Source: Helichrysum umbraculigerum (Eukaryota; Streptophyta; Magnoliopsida; Asterales; Asteraceae). Taken from it: a stretch of 64,000 bases of DNA. The first letter of the stretch is position 1, and each line of letters opens with the position of its first letter. The position numbers were made by a program, and so were the translations under genes. The notes below the pieces were generated by a model. The model saw nothing but the letters and a program-made list of their open reading frames with translations. It had not been told where the DNA came from and made no database searches. The stretch covers positions 2,046,001 through 2,110,000 of the forward strand of contig CATIUR010000011.1 in the NCBI GenBank assembly GCA_949592205.1, given 5' to 3'. Shown here piece by piece: positions 56,355 to 64,000 of this stretch.

Positions 56355-59171
56355 ATGTCTGACTTAAGTAGAATGATCGAAATGGACCACGAGGTGGGAA
56401 AGTCAAACGTTCCACCTAAGTTGTTAAGAATCGAGGATTACTACAATTGGAAGGACAGATTTGAATCTTACTGTAGATTCCATGATCTGTCTATCTGGAT
56501 GTGTATCAAGAGTGGATACACCCCACCTACTCAAACTGTTCAAAATGCTACTGTAGTTCTTACCTATGCAAACATGAGTGATCAAGAGAAGGAAGCGTAC
56601 AGAAATGAGAATAAATCACATTCTTGCATAAAGATGTGTCTTCCTAAATCCCTTGCTCATCAACTCAAGTCTTTTCATACTGCTAAAGCGCTCTGGGAAG
56701 CTTTAGAGAAAAGAGGTGAGGGAAGTCCACAGGTGAGAGCTGGCAAGAAGAGTCTTCTTAAAAAGCAGTTTACTATGTTTAAAGCTTTAAAAGGAGAAGA
56801 TCTTGATGCCTATGTTACACGATTCTACCATCTGCTAAGTGAATTAGAATACCATGAAATTTTTGAAGAAGAAGTATCTAAAACCGACAAGTTCCTTGAG
56901 GGTTTGCCTTCTAAATGGGAAATGTATGGTGTTATGATTAAGGATAACGAAACTAGGTATTCTACTATGACCTTAGAGCAAGTCATTGACAAGCTGAAAG
57001 GTTATGATTTCTCCAAGAAGTCAAGAGATAGTGATTCTGATCAGGTTCAGAACCCTGGGCTGTATCATGGAAAGTCAAGTCTTTCGACTGCGTCATCGAG
57101 TTCGACCACTGCACTGTTAGTTGGTGATACTAATGAAAATGGAGAGATGATCACTGAAGATCTGTGCTTTATTTCCTCCTCTGGTGATGAGACAAAGGGA
57201 AAGAATTCTGAGAAGTCACCTCAAGAGCATCAGAAGATGCCGATGAGTGTGAAATCTGCTGAACAGCAACTGTCTGTTCTTGCTTCCTTTGTGGCATCAT
57301 ATGAGAACTACATAGAAGGAAAGATCAATGATCCTATTCTATTTGATGAGGATTATGAGCAGATAGATTCTGATTATCTTGAGGAACTGGAACTTCAAGA
57401 TCAACTAGCGTTGATATCTAGAAAGGTGAAGAATTTCCTCAAGAAAACTGGTAGAAAGGTGTTGGGCAATAGATCAGGGTTTGATAAAACCAAGGTCAGA
57501 TGCTTTAACTGTCAGGGTATTGGTCATTTTGCTAGAGAATGCCAAAGACCTAAAGTAGAAGCACAAGGAAAACAAGGTTCGGGAAGTACTCTTGCTTCCA
57601 AAGCCTTAGTGGTGAAGCAGTTGGATGGCTCGTATGATTGGCAAGCTCATTCTGAAGAAGCTTTGATGGCCGAGATCGAAGAAACAACTGCTGGATCAGT
57701 GTCCTACATGCCCACTGACATGGAACAGAGAGTAGAGGTGGCTGAGTCTGAAAAAAGGGCAAGTGATGATGATGTGCTATATATGGATTCAACTCCAGAT
57801 ATGAGTCCTGAAGAATTAGTGGCACGTATGGCTGAATTACAAACTGACAAGAAGAAGGTATGTTTAGATATTCTTAATCTTGCTGATGTTTGTTACTTAG
57901 TTACTGATTTACAGTCTCAGAATAGTGTCTTAACTGTGTCAAATAGTAATCTGTCATCACAATTAAATATGGATAAGGAATCTTATAAGACTGTTAGATC
58001 TGAACTTGATCAAGCTATTATGGATGTTCGTAGATTAAGTGATGATAAACAGGTCTTAAAAGATAAAATTAAGTCTGATGCGTTGGATAGAACAAAACTT
58101 AGAGATACCATAAGTGAAAAATCTGTTGTCATAGATGGTCTCTATATGAATATCAAAGACTTAAATGAGACGATTGCTAGTAAGGATCAGGAAATAGTGA
58201 ACCTTAATTTAAGGTTAATTGAGCAAAACCGTAAACTTGAGAATTATAGGACATCTCAAATGGATAAAATGTTAGATGCTCAACGTAGTGTAAAGGACAA
58301 GACTGGGTTAGGTTACAATGATGTATCCCCGCCTTTTAATGCCAATTACACTCCTATTCCTGAGGACTCTGAGATGACTGAAGTTAATCCTGAGATTTTA
58401 GTAGCTGATAAACCTGAACAGTCAGAGGCACAGAAAGATGTTATTAAGAACGTATCATTAGATAATAGCAAGGCTTCTCAGTTCACCAAAATACATTTTG
58501 TATCGGGTGGAGTGATTAACGATGCTAAGATTAATGATAAAGTTGATAAGGAACAGCTTAAACCTTTAGTGCCTAAGACTCCGGATGAGAAAGCAAAAGT
58601 GAGCAAATCACGCAAGCAGATGTCATGTTTCAAATGTCATCAAAAAGGACACGTGGCTTCGTGTTGTCCTAACAAAAAGCCTGAAGCACCACATAAGCTT
58701 GTGATTGAGGAAAAGACACAGACCGACTCTGATATGACTGTAGACGGGTTAGATACCAAACCTAAGTTAGGTAATAAACCTGTGAACATTCTTAAAAGAG
58801 ATGGTAAGCATAGTGTCTCCCCACCTAAACCTAAACGGTCATATACTCAAAGTGATAATTATGTCCATAAGTCTAGGGATGTGACACCGTCGAGGTTTAG
58901 AACTCCAAGTAGAGGCCATAGTCATTATGAAAGTGGCACTACTTCGCGATCACATGAGTTTAATTATAATTATCATAATAGAGCTCATACTTTTGTGCCT
59001 AAGAGGTTCTCCTCAAATTCACCTCTTAAGGCTGATCGTCCACAAACTCAAGCTACTTCGAAAGTAACCAAAGCTCCTGATGGGAAGAATGGTTATTTTA
59101 AAGAGCTTAAGTTTGTTGATGATAAGGGACAAACCAAGACCGTAATGGCTTGGGTCCCTCTTGATAACTGA
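56355..59171 (+). CDS. Gag of copia element G, SIRE type (938 aa)
   Basis: Large SIRE-type Gag that forms the particle and binds RNA. Residues about 25-220 match the copia gag domain (YYNWKDRFESYCR, LWEALEKRGEGSP, LKKQFTMFKALKGEDLDAY). A Ser-rich linker and a conserved acidic segment (DSDYLEELELQDQLA) precede the first knuckle CFNCQGIGHFAREC at about 383. Residues about 480-640 are coiled-coil-prone. A second knuckle CFKCHQKGHVASCC lies near 757, then a basic Arg/Ser/His-rich tail ends AWVPLDN. The frame is open throughout. Length and two knuckles are typical of Sireviruses, whose Gag is longer than in other copia lineages. The stop lies inside the start of the pol frame. Confidence 0.9.
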   Translation: MSDLSRMIEMDHEVGKSNVPPKLLRIEDYYNWKDRFESYCRFHDLSIWMCIKSGYTPPTQTVQNATVVLTYANMSDQEKEAYRNENKSHSCIKMCLPKSLAHQLKSFHTAKALWEALEKRGEGSPQVRAGKKSLLKKQFTMFKALKGEDLDAYVTRFYHLLSELEYHEIFEEEVSKTDKFLEGLPSKWEMYGVMIKDNETRYSTMTLEQVIDKLKGYDFSKKSRDSDSDQVQNPGLYHGKSSLSTASSSSTTALLVGDTNENGEMITEDLCFISSSGDETKGKNSEKSPQEHQKMPMSVKSAEQQLSVLASFVASYENYIEGKINDPILFDEDYEQIDSDYLEELELQDQLALISRKVKNFLKKTGRKVLGNRSGFDKTKVRCFNCQGIGHFARECQRPKVEAQGKQGSGSTLASKALVVKQLDGSYDWQAHSEEALMAEIEETTAGSVSYMPTDMEQRVEVAESEKRASDDDVLYMDSTPDMSPEELVARMAELQTDKKKVCLDILNLADVCYLVTDLQSQNSVLTVSNSNLSSQLNMDKESYKTVRSELDQAIMDVRRLSDDKQVLKDKIKSDALDRTKLRDTISEKSVVIDGLYMNIKDLNETIASKDQEIVNLNLRLIEQNRKLENYRTSQMDKMLDAQRSVKDKTGLGYNDVSPPFNANYTPIPEDSEMTEVNPEILVADKPEQSEAQKDVIKNVSLDNSKASQFTKIHFVSGGVINDAKINDKVDKEQLKPLVPKTPDEKAKVSKSRKQMSCFKCHQKGHVASCCPNKKPEAPHKLVIEEKTQTDSDMTVDGLDTKPKLGNKPVNILKRDGKHSVSPPKPKRSYTQSDNYVHKSRDVTPSRFRTPSRGHSHYESGTTSRSHEFNYNYHNRAHTFVPKRFSSNSPLKADRPQTQATSKVTKAPDGKNGYFKELKFVDDKGQTKTVMAWVPLDN

Positions 59172-62100
59172 TCGTGTTTTGTGTTATGTGCAGGAGCATG
59201 CTGTGAACAAGGACAGTTGGTGGTATGTAGACAGTGGATGCTCGAGGCACATGACCGGTGAAAGAAGTCTACTGAAGGACTTCAAGGATAGTCTCAAGCA
59301 AAAAGTAAATTTTGCAGGAGATAAAGGAGGAGTAATTTCGGGAAAAGGAAAAGTTTCAAATGGAACTTTGACTCTTGAGGATGTGAACTATGTTGAAGAA
59401 CTTACACACAACCTAGTGAGTGTTTCCCAAGTCTGTGATAAAGGTCATCCAGTTTATTTCAATGAAAAGGAGGCCTTAGTCCTGAAGCCAGGTTTTAAAA
59501 TTCCTGATGAATGGATATTGATGAGGGCGCCAAGGAAGAAGGACATCTATGCTATCAACATGGGTGTTCCTAACTCTTCAATGGTGTCTACATGTTTATT
59601 GTCCAAGGCTTCGGAAACAGATGCTCTGTTATGGCATAGGAGAATGGCACATCTAAACTGGAGAAAGATGAATTATATAACCAAAAATGGTTTGGTTCTA
59701 GGTGTACCACAAAAACGTTTCGAGTCTGAGGATAAGTGTGTTCCTTGCATGAAAGGAAAGCAGCACAAGAAACCACACAGACCTAAGACTGAAAACTCTA
59801 TCTCCTCGCCATTTGAATTGCTACATATGGATCTCTTCGGCCCTATAAGCAAGAGAAGTCTAGGTGGCAAATGGTACTGTTTGGTTGTCACAGATGACTA
59901 TTCTAGATTCTCATGGGTATTCTTTTTGGGATCAAAGGATGAGACTCCTGGAATTCTAATTGAGTTCTTTGATCTAGTAGAGAATGTCTATAAAAAGAGA
60001 GTTAAGCGTATTCGTAGTGACAATGGAACAGAGTTTAAGAATTCAACGTTGAATATCTATTGCTTAAGCAAAGGGATATTACATCAATTCAGTGCACCTT
60101 ATGAACCTCAACAGAATGGTGTTGCTGAAAGGAAGAATAGAACGTTGATTGAAGCTGCTAGAACAATGCTTGCTGATTCAAAGCTTCCGGTCATCTTTTG
60201 GGCAGAAGCAGTGAATACAGCATGTTATGTTCTTAATAGAGTTCTTACGGTTAAGAGACATAACAAGACTTGTTATGAGCTTTTGAACAATAAGAAACCT
60301 AACTTAAAAGGGTTTGAACCCTTTGGAGTTTCATGCACCATATTAAAGACTGGACATCAAGCAAAATTTGGTGAGAAGGCTGACGAAGGATTTTTCCTAG
60401 GTTATATGCCCAATTCGCCAAATAAGAGAGTCTTTAATAAAGTCACAGGACGTTTGGAGGTAGTTTATAATATTGAGGTTACAAGCTATTCACCGGATGT
60501 TCATAAGGGCTTAGATTGGCAATTTGATTATTCTGATCTTTTTGCATCATTTAAAGTTCCTATTAGTGACTATGTCAGTGATTCAGAGATAGCTGAACAT
60601 TTAGTGTTTGAAGATGAGAATATTGGTCCCGCTTCAACATCGAGTGTTAAGCAGTCTGGAATCAAGACTACTGTTGACTCAGATAAAGCTTCCACAAGTG
60701 AGTCACAAAAACCTTCAGAGGATAAGTCTCTAGAAACAGAAGATCTTGATGATCTTCATACAAAGTTTGATGACATACTTACTCCTTTGAAACATCTAAG
60801 AATATCTTCAGCACGTACGGAAGATGTACCTGAATTGGAAGAAATTGGTACTAATTTGGAAGATGAGATACCAGTTGAACCAGTTACTACAACTAGAACG
60901 AGTAAGAATCATCCAGTTGAAAACATCATCGGTGATATTAATACTCCGGTTCAAACTAGGCATCAATCCAGAACTAATACGTCTGAGAATTCTGAATACC
61001 AAAGCTTGTATACTGCAATGAAAGAGACAGGGATTCCTAATCAATGTCTATATTCATGCTTTATCTCACAAGTCGAGCCTAAAAATGTTCAAATGGCTTT
61101 AAAAGAAAACTCGTGGGTAGAAGCAATGCAAGAAGAACTATCTCAGTTCTCTAAATTACAAGTATGGGAGTTGGTTGACCTACCAAAGGGAGAATATCCA
61201 ATTGGAACTAGATGGGTATTTAAGTGTAAGAGAGATGATAAAGGTATCGTTACTCGCAATAAAGCTCGTCTAGTGGTTCAAGGTTTTAATCAACAAGAAG
61301 GTATTGATTACAATGAAGTGTTTGCACCAGTTGCTAGGCTAGAAGCAATTAGAGTATTCTTAGCATTCGCATCATATTATGGTATAAAAGTGTATCAGTT
61401 GGATGTTAAGAGTGCCTTTTTGTATGGCAAAGTGGAAGAATTGGTGTATGTTTCACAACCGCCAGGGTTTGCTAATCCTGAGTATCCAGATAGAGTATAT
61501 CGTTTGAATAAGGCTCTATATGGATTACATCAAGCACCTAGGGCATGGTATGGAACACTATCAACGTATCTACTTGAGAATGGATTTACAAGAGGATCAA
61601 TTGATAGTACACTATTTGTGAAGTGGAAAAAGAAAGCCTTTCTTCTTGTACAAGTGTATGTTGATGACATTATCTTTGGATCGTCTGATGAAAAGATGTG
61701 TCAAGAATTTGAGAAAGTCATGAGAAAAAGGTTTGAAATGTCTGCAATGGGAGAGTTGAATTTCTTCTTAGGATTACAAGTTGATCAAAAGAAGGATGGA
61801 TTCTTTATTCATCAATCTAAATATACATATGAGCTATTAGAACGTTTCAAGATGGATGAAAGTAAGGTCTACAATACTCCAATTCCAGTCAATCATGGAT
61901 TAGGTCCAGATACATCGAGTGATAGCGATGTGGATCCAACTCTTTATAGAGCCATGATCGGATCACTAATGTATCTTACAGCCTCTAGGCCTGACATCAT
62001 GTTTGCTGTTTGTTTATGCGCAAGATATCAGGCTAATCCGAAAGAGTCACACATGCAAGCTGTTAAACGAATCTTTCGTTACCTCAAAGGGAAACCTAAG

Positions 62101-62604
62101 CTGGGTCTTTGGTATCCGATTGATGGAGACTTAGATCTCGTAGCTTATACTGATTCGGATTATGGAGGATGCAATCAGAATAGGAAATCTACGACTGGAG
62201 GATGTCAATTCTTAGGAGGTAGATTAGTATCCTGGCAGTGCAAGAAGCAAACCTCGGTAGCCATTTCTACATGTGAAGCTGAGTATGTTGCAGCTGGCAG
62301 CTGTTGCTCGCAAGTTCTTTGGATTCAACAGCAACTGCGGGATTACGGGTTAAATATAACCAATACTCCTATGATGATTGATAACGAATCTACTATGTCG
62401 ATCACCAATAATCCAGTAAAGCACAGTAAAACTAAGCATATTGATATTCGACATCATTTTATTAGAGATTGTGCTGAAAAGAAATTGATAAAGTTAGTTA
62501 AGGTTCCATCATTGGATAACTTAGCAGACTTATACACAAAGGCGTTCGACAGAGCAAGATTTGAGACGTTGGTTCAACTAAACGGAATGAGAAATCCAGA
62601 GTGA
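59161..62604 (+). CDS. Pol of copia element G, SIRE lineage (about 1147 codons, no ATG at its start)
   Basis: Encodes protease, integrase, RT and RNase H in copia order. Approximate residues: protease 18-30 (WWYVDSGCSRHMTG); GAG-pre-integrase zinc segment 155-205 (LLWHRRMAHL, CVPCMKGK); integrase core 215-360 (LHMDLFGP, RIRSDNGTEFKN, GVAERKNRT); RT 655-900 (WVFKCKRDDKG, YQLDVKSAFLYG, QVYVDDIIFGS); RNase H 990-1115 (AYTDSDYGGC, CEAEYVAAGS). The frame is open from before 59161 to 62604 and is +1 relative to gag; the first codons are TTG ATA ACT, with no ATG, so expression needs frameshifting, splicing or reinitiation. Small departures from the usual consensus: LYGLHQAPRAWY has His where Lys is common. 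Otherwise it looks intact. Confidence 0.92.
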   Translation: MITDRVLCYVQEHAVNKDSWWYVDSGCSRHMTGERSLLKDFKDSLKQKVNFAGDKGGVISGKGKVSNGTLTLEDVNYVEELTHNLVSVSQVCDKGHPVYFNEKEALVLKPGFKIPDEWILMRAPRKKDIYAINMGVPNSSMVSTCLLSKASETDALLWHRRMAHLNWRKMNYITKNGLVLGVPQKRFESEDKCVPCMKGKQHKKPHRPKTENSISSPFELLHMDLFGPISKRSLGGKWYCLVVTDDYSRFSWVFFLGSKDETPGILIEFFDLVENVYKKRVKRIRSDNGTEFKNSTLNIYCLSKGILHQFSAPYEPQQNGVAERKNRTLIEAARTMLADSKLPVIFWAEAVNTACYVLNRVLTVKRHNKTCYELLNNKKPNLKGFEPFGVSCTILKTGHQAKFGEKADEGFFLGYMPNSPNKRVFNKVTGRLEVVYNIEVTSYSPDVHKGLDWQFDYSDLFASFKVPISDYVSDSEIAEHLVFEDENIGPASTSSVKQSGIKTTVDSDKASTSESQKPSEDKSLETEDLDDLHTKFDDILTPLKHLRISSARTEDVPELEEIGTNLEDEIPVEPVTTTRTSKNHPVENIIGDINTPVQTRHQSRTNTSENSEYQSLYTAMKETGIPNQCLYSCFISQVEPKNVQMALKENSWVEAMQEELSQFSKLQVWELVDLPKGEYPIGTRWVFKCKRDDKGIVTRNKARLVVQGFNQQEGIDYNEVFAPVARLEAIRVFLAFASYYGIKVYQLDVKSAFLYGKVEELVYVSQPPGFANPEYPDRVYRLNKALYGLHQAPRAWYGTLSTYLLENGFTRGSIDSTLFVKWKKKAFLLVQVYVDDIIFGSSDEKMCQEFEKVMRKRFEMSAMGELNFFLGLQVDQKKDGFFIHQSKYTYELLERFKMDESKVYNTPIPVNHGLGPDTSSDSDVDPTLYRAMIGSLMYLTASRPDIMFAVCLCARYQANPKESHMQAVKRIFRYLKGKPKLGLWYPIDGDLDLVAYTDSDYGGCNQNRKSTTGGCQFLGGRLVSWQCKKQTSVAISTCEAEYVAAGSCCSQVLWIQQQLRDYGLNITNTPMMIDNESTMSITNNPVKHSKTKHIDIRHHFIRDCAEKKLIKLVKVPSLDNLADLYTKAFDRARFETLVQLNGMRNPE

Positions 62605-64000
62605 TTAGTCTTCCAAGGGTATTCTTGTAATAGTTAGTATTTATGTGTTTATTATTAAAAAAAAAATATATAAAAAAAAAAAAAAAAAAGAGGGCGTATG
62701 GCATTCATTTGCTTGTTACCTAAGGGGAATCGCCTTCATTTAAGTTTTTATTTGCAAAAACTACGGGAAATGATAGTACATTAGGAGAATAAGCTTCACA
62801 ATAATAAAGCTTAAGTCCTAAGTATGATATGGTAGTAGGTTCAAATAAAGATTGCTTTAGAACTACAGCGGTTCTATCAGGTATGTGTTTATATTTATTT
62901 GATTATACACCTATATCCACAAGTTATAATTTGTCTATTTTTAGTAAAATTTTAGATGGCTTCATCATATGATGTACTGGTAGGCAAATTATATGAAATT
63001 TTCTAAGTCTTAAGAATTTAATTAACTACTTGTTTATTATTTTGTGTAACTATTCTATGATGTATGACATTAAGTCTTAAATGTTGAATGATGGTATTAC
63101 CATACACTGTTATCATGCATTTTAATTAAAGTGACAAATAGTAGCAATATGGGTATTAATTTAATTACTGGTAACTATGTTGTACTATGTACAGAACTGA
63201 AACCTTTAATTAAATTAATATTCTCAAATATATTTTGAATTATGCTAGAAGGAATCTTCTGTTGTACTACGTACAGACTTAGATAACATAGCATATTCAA
63301 AGTATGTTTGATATTTGTCTAACCGTAAAAATTCAAGTGTATGTTATATGTTTCGAAAAGATACATCATTTAGTAACCGCTACCTTGAAAATTTAATGAT
63401 GCAGTGTTATGTGTTTTACTTAAATTCTTCAGTATGTCATATAATAGGAAGCACTTGATAATTCTCATACTAACAATAAAGAGTTTGCTTAGAAAATTGA
63501 GTATAATTTGTTTATGTGGATCATATACTGGTAATCGTCTTGAACTATCTATAATTAAAATATTTACTTTATGTGAGTAATGCATTTATTAATTATGCTA
63601 TGTGGATAAAGGTACCTAAGATATAGTTTTATAAATATAAATGTATAAATGATATATTTAGTTGTAATTTTATAGTAATTTATTTGAATTTCATGAGGTA
63701 TGTATACTACCAATCTGCTTAAACTTTTTAAATATATCATGAATTGCTTATTCTTACTAATATGATCCCTAAGCAGATAAATTCTTATTCATTTTGTGTA
63801 TGTATTTTATTTTGTTTCAAGTGTTTAATAAAATGGTACTTGATACCTATGATTATGTAATTTTGTTTTAGTTTTTAATTTTTGTGTTAATTATGCTTAC
63901 CCTTCGGAATTAAATCATACTGAATGTTTTTGAGTTGAACAACGTGACAAATACAAGTGAAAATTAATTATAATTTAGACTTGTGAAAATATTGGGTTTT
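62605..64000 (+). other. 3' non-coding region of element G
   Basis: No coding sequence. After an A-rich tract (62658-62690) it shows motifs shared with F in the same order: ATGATAGTACAT (near 62771), CATCATATGATG (62963-62974), a TAAGTCTTAA block (near 63072), hairpins TGTACTATGTACA (63181-63193) and TGTACTACGTACA (63263-63275), TACTAACAATAAA (near 63470), TGGTAATCGTCTTGAA (near 63530) and ATGATCCCTAAGCAG (near 63763). Confidence 0.7.

Larger units (their letters stand above)
55788..64000 (+). mobile_element. Copia element G, SIRE lineage, 5' LTR truncated, 3' end outside the window
   Basis: Only about 100 bases of 5' LTR remain (to 55894, ending GGGGACTTACA, comparable to GGGACTTTCA at the end of F's LTR). 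Then come the PBS (55897-55908), a leader, gag (56355-59171), pol (59161-62604) and at least 1.4 kb of 3' non-coding sequence similar in motif order to F. By comparison with F, the 3' LTR should start a few hundred bases past the right edge. Confidence 0.85.

Noticed and set aside
62658..62690. A-rich tract after pol of G, considered as a poly(A) tail of a LINE-mobilised copy
   Set aside because: Sequence beyond it continues with motifs shared with the 3' non-coding region of F, so the element does not end there.

Overview
The window looks like a heterochromatic, gene-poor stretch of a flowering-plant nuclear genome. It is AT-rich, has no recognisable host gene, and is packed with nested plant transposable elements: a Helitron, Ty3/gypsy chromovirus-type elements, Ty1/copia SIRE-type elements and a Stowaway-like MITE. 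All usable primer-binding sites match the plant initiator tRNA-Met (TGGTATCAGAGC). The gag and LTR style recalls elements common in Asteraceae such as Tanacetum or Artemisia. That is from memory of the families, not from a search.

Layout. 1-5170, minus strand: an intron-containing Helitron replicase-helicase gene that runs off the left edge. 5171-8640: AT-rich non-coding DNA. 8640-39556: a three-deep nest. Outermost is gypsy element A (plus strand, 5' end lost, broken gag-pol at 8703-13172). Its 3' LTR (13207-13578 and 37488-39556) is split by a tandem array of a gag-only gypsy element C (minus strand, 13579-37487, target duplication AATAC), built as LTR-gag-LTR-gag-LTR. The third C LTR is split by a young, apparently intact autonomous gypsy element B (minus strand, 26119-36231, target duplication TTTAG), which encodes a 1469-residue Gag-Pol plus an extra small ORF upstream of gag. 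39557-42872: a copia LTR/PBS remnant, a Stowaway-like MITE and two Helitron-like ends. 42873-51171: a solo gypsy LTR E (target duplication AAAAA) split by a gag-only SIRE-like element F (44203-49892, target duplication GCGTC). 51498-55770: two gypsy 5' LTRs (H, J), each followed by a PBS. 55788-64000: a SIRE copia element G with open gag and pol, whose 3' LTR is predicted to lie just beyond the right edge.

How the parts work together. B could supply every retroelement protein. C carries only a damaged gag but shares B's PBS, a leader of about 200 bases with a long nested stem-loop, and a 17-base hairpin beside the polypurine tract. This suggests C moves in trans on B-like proteins. F and G show a parallel relationship among the copia elements: F has lost pol entirely but keeps the same ordered set of 3' non-coding motifs as G. 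A further theme is that most LTRs or leaders contain a dense cluster of short CG-rich, largely self-complementary words (GCGACGT/ACGTCGC, GTGACGC/GTGTCGC, AAGCCG-CGGCTT, GCGAGTCGA), different in different families but in equivalent positions.
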